A DNA stretch of 38,696 nt from Candidatus Latescibacterota bacterium (GTDB lineage Bacteria > Hydrothermota > Tepidihabitantia > Tepidihabitantales > CAIPLT01), in contig JAGXRL010000103.1 in assembly GCA_018335915.1 (NCBI GenBank), positions 1-38,696 on the forward strand. The letters are read 5' to 3'. The notes below the pieces were generated by a model that was not told where the DNA came from, searched no databases, and was given only the letters and a program-made list of their open reading frames with translations. Positions within the stretch are counted from its first letter, which is position 1; every line of letters begins with the position of its first letter. This document shows, piece after piece, positions 17,917 to 27,858 of this stretch. Position numbers and translations under genes: made by a program.

Positions 17917-20854
17917 TACCGAAAACACAAACATCACAAATTTTCGTATAACCTTGATTGTAGCATTTCTTTTTATGTTTATAAGTAATTCGTATTTATT
18001 GGCACAAGTAGATACTTCTTGGGTAAGAAGATTTAATGAACCGGTGAGCGGAATTGATTATGCGAGCGCGATTACAGTTGATTCAGCCGGCAATGCCTAT
18101 ATCACGGGTTGGAGCGGAACTGCCGGTATACCGGATTATCTGACTATTAAAATGAATGCAACCGGACAAATCGAATGGATGCAGACCTATAACGGACCAG
18201 ATAACAGCGGTGACTGGGCTTATGCGATTGCCGTTGACGCGCAGGGCAATGTTTATGTGACTGGCGAGAGCGAAGGATTGGGTACAAGTACTGACTATGC
18301 GACCGTGAAATACAATGCCATGGGAATCGAACAATGGGTGGCAAGATATAACGGACCTGCGAATGGCAGTGACTGGGCAAATGCGATTAAAGTTGACGCA
18401 CAGGGTAATGTTTATGTGACTGGCGCAAGTGACGGCGGCAGCAGTGATTATGATTATTTGACTATCAAATACAGTGCAAACGGTCAGGAACAATGGGTCC
18501 GACGATATAATGGCACTGGTAATGGTGATGATATTGCGAATTGCCTGGCAATTGACGCTGCCGGCAATGTCTATGTGAGCGGTGAGAGCGAGGGTGATGA
18601 AAATGATGATTACATTACAATTAAATACAATGCTCAGGGTGTGCAGCAATGGCTAAACCGGTATGACGGGATTGGTGATAGTTATGATTATGCATATGGC
18701 ATTGCCGTTGACGCGCAGGGCAATGTTTATGTGACCGGCGCGAGCGGAGATGATGATGCGGATTTTGATTATGCGACGGTTAAATATAATGCCAATGGCG
18801 TACAGCAATGGGTAAGAAGGTATGATGGTACTGGTAATGACGACGATTTTGCTTATGCGATTGCCCTTGATGCGCAGGGTAATATTTATGTGACCGGGAC
18901 CAGTTTTGGTATTACCAGTGCCTATGATTATGCGACCGTTAAATACAATTCTGCCGGCACCAGACAATGGACCGCAAGATATAACGGCACGGGTAATAGC
19001 TGGGATTATCCAGAAGCGATTGCGGTTGATAATGTGGGTAATGTTTATATCACGGGTGACAGCTATGGTCTTGATAATACTTATGACTATGTAACAATTA
19101 AGTATAATACGAGTGGCATTGAACAATGGGTGCAGCGTTATCAAGGTACTGGCAATGGCGAAGATTATGTTTATGGACTGGGATTGGATGCGCAGAATAA
19201 TGTTTATGTGACTGGTGGCAGCGTTGGTTTATATACAGAATCAGATTATCTAACCGTCAAATACAGTTCAGCCGGTAATCCTGAATGGTCGCAGCGATAT
19301 GATGGTCAGGGTAATAGCATTGACCAGGCAAGCGCGCTGATTATTGACCAGTATGACAATGCTTATGTGACCGGTTCAAGCACTGGTTCAGGTACAGGCA
19401 GTGACTATCTAACTGTCAAATATAATAATGTGGGTGTGCAGGAATGGGCTGTTCGATACAATGGATTAGCAAACGGCAATGATAATGCTTATGCGATTGC
19501 CAATGATATTCATGGTAATGTTTATGTAACAGGCACGAGTTATGGTGTTGGCACCAATTATGATATTGCGACCGTTAAATATGACCTTAATGGAAATCAG
19601 CAATGGTCAGTCAGGTATAATGGACCAAGAAACTTGTATGACTGGGCAAATGCGATTGCAGTCGATAATGCGGGTAATGTATATGTTACAGGAGGCAGTG
19701 AAGGAATCGGCACTGATTTTGACTGCGTAACTATCAAATATAATGCAGCCGGACAAGAACAATGGGTGCAAAGGTATAATGGCATTGCCAATAGTATTGA
19801 TTATGCCAATGCGATTGCAATTGATATTGTTGGCAATGTATATATAGCCGGAGTCTGTTTTTCACCAGGCAGTTCATATAATTATCTAACGATTAAATAT
19901 AATTCGGAAGGCATCATGCAATGGTCGCAGACTTATAATGGCACTGCCAATGGTTCTGATGCCGCAACGGCAATCGCGGTTGACGAATTGGGTAATGTTT
20001 ATGTAACGGGTCGGAATTTTGGCACCAATACGAATCGTGATTATGTCACTATTAAATATAACAGTCAGGGACAGGAACAATGGGTGCAAAGATATAATGG
20101 CACGGGTAATGGTGAAGATGCGGCAAATGCGATTGCGGTTGATAATTTTGCTAATGTATATGTTACGGGTTCGAGTATTGGTGCTGGCAGCGGTCGAGAT
20201 TATACAACAATTAAATATAATGCAGCCGGTCAAGAACAATGGGTGCAAAGGTATAATGGCACGGCAAATGGTGATGATGTTGCATATGCTTTATTTGTCG
20301 ATAATTGGGAAAATGTTTATGCGACCGGTGCCAGTCATGGTATTGGTTCATCAGTAGATTATCTGACTGTAAAATATGATGCGAATGGAAATGAACAATG
20401 GACGCATCGGTATAACGGATTAAGAAACCGGTATGACCGCGCTTCCGCAATTGCAGTAAATAGTTCGGGTATGGTTTTTATTACAGGTACAAGCGAAGGT
20501 TTCGGCACAGGCAATGACATTGTAACCATAAAATATTTACAAACAAGTGGGTTGGTAGAAGATAATATTAGCATATCAGAACCGAACTTGTTTAGTATAT
20601 CTCCCAATCCATTCAGTTCACAAACCACAATTAAATATACATTGCATTTTTTTGAACCAGTTAGTTTACAGATATTTGATATAACAGGCAGAGCAGTAAA
20701 GATGCTGGTTAATGATTTGCAGTTACGAGGGAAGTATAATATTATATGGGATGGCAAAGACCAGAAAGGAAATGTAGTAAAACAAGGGGTATATTTCAGT
20801 ATCTTAAAAATTGGTGACCAGCAGAAACAGAAAAAAATAATATTGCTAAAGTGA
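17900..20854 (+). CDS. Secreted SBBP (beta-propeller) repeat protein with Por/T9SS-like C-terminal domain
   Basis: 16 copies of ...QWVQRYNGTGNG.D.A.AIAVDAQGNVYVTG.S.G...DY.TIKYN. Signal peptide-like N-terminus; C-term SISPNPFSSQTTIKYTL...GKYNIIWDGKDQKGNVVKQGVYFSILK. Confidence 0.9.
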   Translation: MTIFSNTENTNITNFRITLIVAFLFMFISNSYLLAQVDTSWVRRFNEPVSGIDYASAITVDSAGNAYITGWSGTAGIPDYLTIKMNATGQIEWMQTYNGPDNSGDWAYAIAVDAQGNVYVTGESEGLGTSTDYATVKYNAMGIEQWVARYNGPANGSDWANAIKVDAQGNVYVTGASDGGSSDYDYLTIKYSANGQEQWVRRYNGTGNGDDIANCLAIDAAGNVYVSGESEGDENDDYITIKYNAQGVQQWLNRYDGIGDSYDYAYGIAVDAQGNVYVTGASGDDDADFDYATVKYNANGVQQWVRRYDGTGNDDDFAYAIALDAQGNIYVTGTSFGITSAYDYATVKYNSAGTRQWTARYNGTGNSWDYPEAIAVDNVGNVYITGDSYGLDNTYDYVTIKYNTSGIEQWVQRYQGTGNGEDYVYGLGLDAQNNVYVTGGSVGLYTESDYLTVKYSSAGNPEWSQRYDGQGNSIDQASALIIDQYDNAYVTGSSTGSGTGSDYLTVKYNNVGVQEWAVRYNGLANGNDNAYAIANDIHGNVYVTGTSYGVGTNYDIATVKYDLNGNQQWSVRYNGPRNLYDWANAIAVDNAGNVYVTGGSEGIGTDFDCVTIKYNAAGQEQWVQRYNGIANSIDYANAIAIDIVGNVYIAGVCFSPGSSYNYLTIKYNSEGIMQWSQTYNGTANGSDAATAIAVDELGNVYVTGRNFGTNTNRDYVTIKYNSQGQEQWVQRYNGTGNGEDAANAIAVDNFANVYVTGSSIGAGSGRDYTTIKYNAAGQEQWVQRYNGTANGDDVAYALFVDNWENVYATGASHGIGSSVDYLTVKYDANGNEQWTHRYNGLRNRYDRASAIAVNSSGMVFITGTSEGFGTGNDIVTIKYLQTSGLVEDNISISEPNLFSISPNPFSSQTTIKYTLHFFEPVSLQIFDITGRAVKMLVNDLQLRGKYNIIWDGKDQKGNVVKQGVYFSILKIGDQQKQKKIILLK

Positions 20855-20994
20855 TGTTTTAACGTAGATAATAAAAAAGTGTGCAATAGTCTGTTTTAAA
20901 TATAGTAAGCGAAAATTAGTATAAGCCGGGGTTCTCTGAATGGGTTTAAGTAATCATAGAATGACTGAAATGGTGCAAATATTATCAGATACTA

Positions 20995-21594
20995 TTATGA
21001 ATAGCGTTGTTCGCGCCAGGGGTCACCATGATTGTGATATCCGCGTGATTCCCAAAAACCCGCTACATCTTTAGCTAAAAACTGAACGCCATTGACCCAT
21101 TTCGCGCTTTTCCAGAAATATAATCTCGGTACAACAAGACGGACCGGATGACCATGCTCAGGTGTGATATCTTGACCATTTAATTTAACAGCAAATAAGA
21201 CATCATCAGCGAAAAAATCATCACATGCTAAATTAGTATAGTAGTCATCACTACAATATATCATCACAAATTTTGCTTCAGGTTTTATTCTGACCAGATT
21301 TTTGATTTCTTTGCTTGAGATGCCCTGCCAGGTGTTATTCAGTTTGGACCAGCCGGTTACACAGTGAATGTCAGAAAATACTTTAACTTGTGGTAATGAG
21401 ATGAATTCATTATAGGGCAATCTCTTTTCTTTCTCAACTTGACCCCAGATACGAAATACCCATTTATCTCTATTAAATTCGTGAATACTATTAAAATGTA
21501 AAACCGGGAAATTATCAGTCAGTCTTTGACCATTAGGAACACGGTTCTTTTTTTGAGTATCTGGACTGATAATTGTATAATTCTTCTCAGACAT
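20995..21594 (-). CDS. Molybdopterin-dependent sulfite-oxidase-fold oxidoreductase, short cytoplasmic form
   Basis: WVFRIWGQVEKEKRLPYNEFISLPQVKVFSDIHCVTGWSKLNNTWQGI (Mo-ligand Cys region) and GHPVRLVVPRLYFWKSAKWVNGVQFL; no signal peptide evident. Confidence 0.85.
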   Translation of the reverse strand: MSEKNYTIISPDTQKKNRVPNGQRLTDNFPVLHFNSIHEFNRDKWVFRIWGQVEKEKRLPYNEFISLPQVKVFSDIHCVTGWSKLNNTWQGISSKEIKNLVRIKPEAKFVMIYCSDDYYTNLACDDFFADDVLFAVKLNGQDITPEHGHPVRLVVPRLYFWKSAKWVNGVQFLAKDVAGFWESRGYHNHGDPWREQRYS

Positions 21595-21636
21595 AATTTT
21601 GTAAATTTATTTATAAAATCTGATTAATGCAGTATA

Positions 21637-22254
21637 CTAATAACCCCAGATTTCGTTAAGATATGCTTTACGACGGCAATCAACGCAGAGAATACGCTGG
21701 TGCTGAGAACGGTAAGGAAGTTCAGCAGTATCAGTTTTAGTATCGGTTCCAGTCTTTATGGTATCCAACTCAGCATGCAGGGTTAAATACAGGGTCGGAT
21801 TAGCGTATGCGAGTTCACCAAGTTTGTGAGCAATCCAGAGCAACTGTGCTTTTGGGGCAACTACCACACCACACATTTCGCAGAAGACCAGTTCTTTTTC
21901 AATGATATTTTCAAAGTCTTTGTTTTCGAGTTTGGCTAAATCGTATTCCTGCGTATGTTTGATGCCTTGCTGAGTTGTGCAGTAAGTCACGCATTGTCCG
22001 CAGTAGATGCATTTTTCCTGATAATGGATTACCTTGCGGACTTTTCTTTTAATATCGTCTTCAATTGCCCGAGCATTAGCAGGACAGACTTCAACACAGG
22101 CACCGCAACCGATACATCGTTCAACATCGTATTTAATAATACCACGAAAATTCGGTGCTGGTACAGACGGTTTTTTAGGAAATTTTGTAGTATACGGACC
22201 TTTGATTAAAGCTCGGATTGCTTCACCGAGTTCACGCAATTTAGGCTTTTTCAT
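21637..22254 (-). CDS. 4Fe-4S ferredoxin subunit of membrane-bound hydrogenase (MbhN/NuoI-like)
   Basis: CIGCGACVEVCPANA and CIYCGQCVTYCTTQ clusters plus C-terminal CEMCG...CVDCRRKAY cysteines. Start at 22254 supported by GGAGG; the track start 22281 overlaps the upstream gene more. Confidence 0.85.
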   Translation of the reverse strand: MKKPKLRELGEAIRALIKGPYTTKFPKKPSVPAPNFRGIIKYDVERCIGCGACVEVCPANARAIEDDIKRKVRKVIHYQEKCIYCGQCVTYCTTQQGIKHTQEYDLAKLENKDFENIIEKELVFCEMCGVVVAPKAQLLWIAHKLGELAYANPTLYLTLHAELDTIKTGTDTKTDTAELPYRSQHQRILCVDCRRKAYLNEIWGY

Positions 22255-22621
22255 CAGTAGCCTCCGAATCAGGTTTTTCAATTAATTCTTTGCCGACTTT
22301 GTCCGGTCCGAATTTATCGAGTTCGGTCTTGTGCCACATCTTGATACCAAAGAATAATGAACCGCGCGATAAGACATGGGCAGCAACCGGCATGGTTAAG
22401 AGAATGAACAGGGCACAGACCAATGCTTTGATACCCATAACACTAAATCCTTTTAACAAGAAGATGCCGAACATTAAACCACAGGCACCGAGCGTAACCC
22501 CTTTGGTTGCGGCTTGCATGCGATTGTACAAGTCAGGAAACCGAACCAAGCCAAGACAGCCGAGCAGAGCAAAACAGACACCAATGACAATAAAAATCCA
22601 GCCCAAGAGATTAATCATCAA
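22241..22621 (-). CDS. mnhG: Monovalent cation/H+ antiporter subunit G (MnhG/MrpG-like)
   Basis: GVCFALLGCLGLVRFPDLYNRMQAATKGVTLGACGLM: MnhG signature. Confidence 0.88.
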   Translation of the reverse strand: MMINLLGWIFIVIGVCFALLGCLGLVRFPDLYNRMQAATKGVTLGACGLMFGIFLLKGFSVMGIKALVCALFILLTMPVAAHVLSRGSLFFGIKMWHKTELDKFGPDKVGKELIEKPDSEATDEKA

Positions 22622-22865
22622 GACTCCTGCCTTCTAAATATTTCCCCAGTGCCAAAGTTCCGATAAAACTTAAGATCGCGAGCGTGATTGCCAGATCCAT
22701 TAAGAATGCAATATTATATCGAAGTGCCATTAAAGCGGTGATACAGGTGAAGATAATGCTCATAATATCAACCGATATGACCCGGTCTGAAATGCTCGGT
22801 CCTTGCAGGGCACGATACAGACAGAAGAACGCACCTAATGATAATAGTACAATCAGTATTTCCAT
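22611..22865 (-). CDS. mnhF: Monovalent cation/H+ antiporter subunit F (MnhF/MrpF-like)
   Basis: 84 aa; YRALQGPSISDRVISVDIMSIIFTCITALMAL...FLMDLAITLAILSFIGTLALGKYL. Confidence 0.88.
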   Translation of the reverse strand: MEILIVLLSLGAFFCLYRALQGPSISDRVISVDIMSIIFTCITALMALRYNIAFLMDLAITLAILSFIGTLALGKYLEGRSLDD

Positions 22866-22874
22866 GTTACCTCA

Positions 22875-23363
22875 TTACTCGAATATCTTTAATAAATATT
22901 TTTCAAAGGGTCCGGCAATATCCTTTGTTGCTTTTTCTAAATCTGTATCACGCATCCAAATCCAATGAATATATAAGATGTCGTCATCAATATCGACACT
23001 CATCGTACCCGGAGTCATGGTAATCGAATTGGCAAGCATAGTCCGGCCCAAGTCGGTCTTAAGTCTGGTTTTGATTTTGACAATACCAGGTTTCAAAGGT
23101 CGTTCGGGATGAATAACTCGATAGGCAACATCAAGGTTGGCTTTAAGACAGAGCCAGCCAAAGACCGGAATGTAAATCAAGAACCATAATAACCGGTGCG
23201 GTTGGAGGATTTTAATAGGATGATATGAAAAATATCCGCCGAAAATTATTGTCGCCAGTAATGATAAGACGATACCGATAACTAAAGAGCCCCAATAAAA
23301 TGTCCAGGTCAAAATCAGCCAAAGGCCGAGGCATAAAATCCAATAACTAAGTCTTTGTGACAT
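22875..23363 (-). CDS. mnhE: Na+/H+ antiporter subunit E (MnhE/MrpE-like)
   Basis: TRLKTDLGRTMLANSITMTPGTMSVDIDDDILYIHWI: MnhE signature. Confidence 0.88.
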   Translation of the reverse strand: MSQRLSYWILCLGLWLILTWTFYWGSLVIGIVLSLLATIIFGGYFSYHPIKILQPHRLLWFLIYIPVFGWLCLKANLDVAYRVIHPERPLKPGIVKIKTRLKTDLGRTMLANSITMTPGTMSVDIDDDILYIHWIWMRDTDLEKATKDIAGPFEKYLLKIFE

Positions 23364-23367
23364 ATAT

Positions 23368-23706
23368 TTAACCCTTCAGCTTTCTGATTTCATTGATATC
23401 AAGTGTCTTATACTTTTGATAAATCCGGATGATTAATGATAACATTACCGCAGTGGTACCCAAACCGATAACAATCGCGGTGAGCACTAATGCTTGCGGA
23501 ATCGGGTCAACAAAATTGAGTGGTGAATTGGGGGATGTGATAATCGGTGCCAGAGCATCTTTTTTAAATCCAATAAAAGCAAAGAGGAGATTAACACCAT
23601 ATTCAACCATACAAAAACCGATTGCAATTTTGATTAAGTTCCGCTTCGTGATGATACCGTAGAGACCGATAACAATCAGTAAAATACAGCCGATAAATGG
23701 TATCAT
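23368..23706 (-). CDS. mnhC: Antiporter subunit C / NuoK-like (MnhC)
   Basis: IGLYGIITKRNLIKIAIGFCMVEYGVNLLF...VDPIPQALVLTAIVIGLGTTAVMLSL. Confidence 0.87.
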   Translation of the reverse strand: MIPFIGCILLIVIGLYGIITKRNLIKIAIGFCMVEYGVNLLFAFIGFKKDALAPIITSPNSPLNFVDPIPQALVLTAIVIGLGTTAVMLSLIIRIYQKYKTLDINEIRKLKG

Positions 23707-23708
23707 AA

Positions 23709-24143
23709 TTACTCCTTCATAATATAATGCGATGCGGCTAAAGCAAGAAAGATGCTTAGAAGCCCGGCACCAACTTTCATACCAATCGCAATATTTGCCA
23801 AAGGAATTATTCCCGCACTGAGCAGTTTTAAGGGCGCGCCTTTACTGATTATATTTGTAAAAAAGAATGTGCCAGCAAAGAGACCGAGCAGGGCAAGGAT
23901 GAGAAACATGAGTCCGCCAAGGCTTTCGAAGATAGAAGAAAAGGTGTAGGAACTCTTTTCTTTAATTTCCGCGGCGCCAAAAGAAAGTACTAACAGAATG
24001 AATGAAGCGGCAATAATAACACCACCAGCAAAACCGCCGCCGGGCGTAAGATGACCATGGAGAATGATATAACTACCATAGAGAAAGATAAAACCGGCCA
24101 GGATGCGGGATATGGTTTTTACAATAACACTCATTCCTTTCAT
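23709..24143 (-). CDS. mnhB: Antiporter subunit B (MnhB-like)
   Basis: FIFLYGSYIILHGHLTPGGGFAGGVIIAASFILLVLSFG: MnhB signature. Confidence 0.87.
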   Translation of the reverse strand: MKGMSVIVKTISRILAGFIFLYGSYIILHGHLTPGGGFAGGVIIAASFILLVLSFGAAEIKEKSSYTFSSIFESLGGLMFLILALLGLFAGTFFFTNIISKGAPLKLLSAGIIPLANIAIGMKVGAGLLSIFLALAASHYIMKE

Positions 24144-24670
24144 TTTCGCCCCTTTACTCTTAATATAGTCAAGACACCTAATACAGATGTGAACAGGACA
24201 ACCGCTTCACCAAAGGTATCGTACCCGCGATAATCGAGGATAATTGCCGCAACAATGTTTGTGGCACCGGTCTGATTGAGTCCGTGAACAATATAATGCT
24301 CGGCAACTTTCATTATCGGCATCCCGAATCGGGGCAGATCTTTTAGAGCGTAAATTGCCAGAACTGTGACCAAAGTTCCAAAGATAAAAAATGCGATGAC
24401 CGGAAAAATTCCTTCGCGCTGGATGCCTTTCTGAATTGTCGTATCCGTATGCGTGGTGCGCAGAATAGTTGCGGCAAAGAAAACTACGGTCAGAATTTCA
24501 ACGACAATCTGGACGATCGCCAAGTCTGGAGCCTGCACCAGAATAAACATGATTGCGACGGAAAAACCGACAATACCCATTGAGACCGCTGATGCCAGTA
24601 AATCTTTGATTTCAATGGCAACAATAGCGGCAGCAAGCATCGCAATAACCAATAAATATATTTCAATCAT
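24140..24670 (-). CDS. Fused MbhD (DUF4040)-MbhE-like hydrogenase/antiporter subunit
   Basis: N-terminal DUF4040-like IKDLLASAVSMGIVGFSVAIMFILVQAPDLAIVQIVVEILTVVFF; C-terminal TNIVAAIILDYRGYDTFGEAVVLFTSVLGVLTIL (MbhE/MnhA-C-terminal-like). Confidence 0.82.
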   Translation of the reverse strand: MIEIYLLVIAMLAAAIVAIEIKDLLASAVSMGIVGFSVAIMFILVQAPDLAIVQIVVEILTVVFFAATILRTTHTDTTIQKGIQREGIFPVIAFFIFGTLVTVLAIYALKDLPRFGMPIMKVAEHYIVHGLNQTGATNIVAAIILDYRGYDTFGEAVVLFTSVLGVLTILRVKGRK

Positions 24671-26247
24671 GCAACACTCCTTATCTTATGCCTAAAAAAC
24701 TTAAGGTAATACAGGATGATACCAAGGATTATCGAGCTGATTATTGCAAATGGCAAATAGGAAAGACTGAATGGATTGGTAGGAATGTTGTGTGAAAATG
24801 TTTTTATACTGTTCAGCACCGGGACCAGAATGGTCTGCCATGAGAAAGACCGGACAAAAATACCCAGCACAAACGCGATGAGTATTAATATCGCGGATGA
24901 TGTCCACATAGTAAAGCCAGGATCACGAATCTTTAAAGAATAGTGCGTATCGGTACCGCGGAAACTGCGGATGTATTTCAAAAAGTAAATCGGGGTGACT
25001 ATAATACCAAAGAAAAAGCCGACTATCGATAAGATAGAAGCACTACTAAGAAGACTGGTATTTGACGTTAAAACACCCTGTAATATTAACCATTTGGAAA
25101 AGAATCCGCTTAAAGGAGGTATGCCAACGCTGACTAATATAGCCAACAATAACATAAAAAATGTAATCGGCATTTTTCCACCGAGTCCACCGAAATTTTC
25201 TAAGAGCGTGGTTTTAGTCCAGTATTCGAACGACCCAGCTGTGAACAAGAGAGTTGGCTGGAAAGTGAGATAATTAAGCAGGTGAAAAATACTACCAGCC
25301 AGAGCAAGTGGGTTGACCCAGCCAAGGCCAAGCAGAATAAAACCGAGCTGCACCATTGCATTTTGATTTAAAAACTGATAAATACCTTTACTACGCAAAG
25401 CTAAAATTCCCGCAATAATAATGTTAATCACACCAATACCGATGATGAGCAGGCGGATCGAGTGGGATTGATTTAGATTAAAGATATATTGTGTGATGCG
25501 AATCAGCATATAAGCACCAGTAATTTTTTCAATTACAGACGGTATTAAAATAAAAACTGATGCCGGTGATTTTTGGGCGATTTGGTTAGTCCACTGATGG
25601 AAGGGGATAAGTCCAATTTTACCAAGCAGACCGACCAATAAAAGCAGAAATGCGATATTTATTGTCGGTGTTGATAAAATAATGCGCGGGTCAGATATGA
25701 CAGTTAGATTAAGAGTATTATGAAAAAGCAGGATTGCGCCGGCAAGGAAAAAAATATTATATAAAATTACTGACAAAAGAATCTGGTAGATAAAAGCACG
25801 CGGACTTTCGGCAGTTGCGATTAAAAGCGCACAGAGAATCAGCGTTAAGAAGATTGATAAGATACCGAAAAACAACAGATTATTCGCAAGCACCATCGCA
25901 TTTGCAATCCCAGCTGTCAAAGACAGATAAAGGTAATAGCTGTTTAAGTTTTTCAAGCTTCGGGCAGAACGGAATGAATAGACGAGGACGATAAAACAGG
26001 TTATCGCAATCGCAATTATGATGATACTGCCGAATCGGTCTAAAGTAAAACCAAATTTGAAATTATTTATTGCGATGATATCTTTACTGAGAATATTTAA
26101 TCGTCTGACATTAATGAATAAGAGAAAGGCATAGTATAAATTTATAGCCGCACCCAAAAAATTGAATTCATTGCGCAGTTTGGAAATGAGATAACCGAAA
26201 ATACCAGTGATAACCGGCGCGACGGTGATTATAAGTAAAGGTGTCAT
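24667..26247 (-). CDS. Proton/cation-translocating membrane subunit (MnhD/NuoN/MbhH-like)
   Basis: 526 aa, about 14 TM; LLLLVGLLGKIGLIPFHQWTNQIAQKSPASVFILIPSVIEKITGAYMLIRI: proton_antipo_M family. Confidence 0.9.
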   Translation of the reverse strand: MTPLLIITVAPVITGIFGYLISKLRNEFNFLGAAINLYYAFLLFINVRRLNILSKDIIAINNFKFGFTLDRFGSIIIIAIAITCFIVLVYSFRSARSLKNLNSYYLYLSLTAGIANAMVLANNLLFFGILSIFLTLILCALLIATAESPRAFIYQILLSVILYNIFFLAGAILLFHNTLNLTVISDPRIILSTPTINIAFLLLLVGLLGKIGLIPFHQWTNQIAQKSPASVFILIPSVIEKITGAYMLIRITQYIFNLNQSHSIRLLIIGIGVINIIIAGILALRSKGIYQFLNQNAMVQLGFILLGLGWVNPLALAGSIFHLLNYLTFQPTLLFTAGSFEYWTKTTLLENFGGLGGKMPITFFMLLLAILVSVGIPPLSGFFSKWLILQGVLTSNTSLLSSASILSIVGFFFGIIVTPIYFLKYIRSFRGTDTHYSLKIRDPGFTMWTSSAILILIAFVLGIFVRSFSWQTILVPVLNSIKTFSHNIPTNPFSLSYLPFAIISSIILGIILYYLKFFRHKIRSVA

Positions 26248-27428
26248 TTTCGATATTTTGACTTTAATATTTCAGTTTTTTGCCAGGATAGTTCTAAGAG
26301 CTGTTTCCCATTATATATTTCTTTACCATCTTCGAATGCAGCCATTCTTTCGGTGCAACAATAACATGGGTCAATGGCAGCCAAACATAAGGCGGCATCA
26401 GCAATTGAATATCCTTTGACTGCATATTCATTGGAGGGAAGATTCATAAAACTGGGCGCCCGGACTTTATGCCGGATTGGTTTGTTGGTACCATCACTAC
26501 GCACATAATGAAAAACTTCACCTCGCGGTGCTTCTGTTCGTCCACAACCTTCACCAGGCGGGATATCATCAACCCGCGCTTGAATCGGTCCCTCAGGTAA
26601 TTGTTTTATGCATTGCCGTATAATCTTGATTGATTCAAAACATTCAAGTAAGCGGACTTTGGCTTTGGCAAAAATATCGCCTTCTTCAAGCACAATCATA
26701 TTCCAATCAATTTTGTCATAAGCACAGTGTGGGTCGTCTTTTCTGACATCGATTGCATAGCCAGAAGCACGGGCAGTAGGACCAAGCACGCCATATGAGA
26801 TTGCTTTTTCTTTGGGCAGGATACCGACATTTTCAAGTCGGGCGTGCAGGACTGGGTCATCTAAAACCGCATGTGTTAACATTGAAATTTTCTGCTCAGC
26901 TAAATTCAGGACTTTTTCAATTTCAGGGAACTGACCCGGATTAATATCTCGCCGGACCCCGCCAATTTTATTCATCGCATAATGGTTACGGTTACCAGTA
27001 ATTATTTCAAATAAATCCAAAATCGGTTCCCGGTAACGCCAAGCCCACATCCAGACCGTATTATATCCGATAAAATGACCAGCCAGACCAAGCCATAATA
27101 AATGGGAATGGACTCGTTCCAGCTCGTGAACAACAGAACGAAGATATTGTGCTCGTTCCGGCACTTCGATGTGAGCTGCGTCTTCAACTGCTAATACAAA
27201 AGCCAAAGGATGAGAATTGGAACAGATACCGCAGATTCGTTCAACCAGAAATGGCACCTGGTCATAGGTCAAACTCGGTGAGATGAATTCATGACCGCGA
27301 TGATTATAACCAATATTAATTTCGATATCAACAACTTTTTCACCTTCGACAATGAGTTTAAAAAATTCGGGTTCTTCCTGCAGGGGGTGAAACGGTCCAA
27401 TCGGAACAATTCTTCGATTATTGCTCAT
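26244..27428 (-). CDS. Group 4 [NiFe] hydrogenase large subunit (MbhL/EchE-like)
   Basis: Both Ni-binding motifs intact: N-terminal ERICGICSNSHPLAF and C-terminal IDPCYCCTERM. Confidence 0.93.
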   Translation of the reverse strand: MSNNRRIVPIGPFHPLQEEPEFFKLIVEGEKVVDIEINIGYNHRGHEFISPSLTYDQVPFLVERICGICSNSHPLAFVLAVEDAAHIEVPERAQYLRSVVHELERVHSHLLWLGLAGHFIGYNTVWMWAWRYREPILDLFEIITGNRNHYAMNKIGGVRRDINPGQFPEIEKVLNLAEQKISMLTHAVLDDPVLHARLENVGILPKEKAISYGVLGPTARASGYAIDVRKDDPHCAYDKIDWNMIVLEEGDIFAKAKVRLLECFESIKIIRQCIKQLPEGPIQARVDDIPPGEGCGRTEAPRGEVFHYVRSDGTNKPIRHKVRAPSFMNLPSNEYAVKGYSIADAALCLAAIDPCYCCTERMAAFEDGKEIYNGKQLLELSWQKTEILKSKYRK

Positions 27429-27858
27429 AATCCCGCCTTAATGGATGTTTATCTTCGGGCCAATCATCAGAGGTTAATAATGGCTTCATATTCGGATGTC
27501 CTTCAAAATTAATGCCTAAGAGCTCATGAATTTCCCGTTCAATCCAGTTGGCTGATTCAAATATCGGTGCTAATGACTGAATAGTCGGATTATCTTTAGG
27601 AATTAACACTTTAACGTTAAAGAGAGTTCCTGCCGAATCTAAGGAAAAATGATAGATGATTTCAAATCCTTCCCGGGTATCAATACCGGTTGCGATCGCA
27701 AGACGCAGACCTTTTTCTTGATAGAGAAACTTAGTCATATTCCCGATTTTTTCTTTGGGAATCGTAATATAGTATCTTCGCTCATTATGCTCAAATATCT
27801 TTGCGTCAGGAAATTTCTTTTTTAACTCAGTTTGAATTTGACTTATTAATTGGTTCAT
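27418..27858 (-). CDS. NuoC/MbhK-like 30-kDa subunit
   Basis: IQSLAPIFESANWIEREIHELLGINFEGHPNMKPLLTSDDWPEDKHPLRRDY: complex I 30-kDa signature. Confidence 0.92.
   Translation of the reverse strand: MNQLISQIQTELKKKFPDAKIFEHNERRYYITIPKEKIGNMTKFLYQEKGLRLAIATGIDTREGFEIIYHFSLDSAGTLFNVKVLIPKDNPTIQSLAPIFESANWIEREIHELLGINFEGHPNMKPLLTSDDWPEDKHPLRRDYEQ

Noticed and set aside
18083-20248. Long minus-strand ORFs (188, 163, 120 aa) opposite the SBBP gene
   Set aside because: Antisense mirror of the repetitive coding sequence; low-complexity Ile/Thr/Asn-rich products with no recognisable domain.
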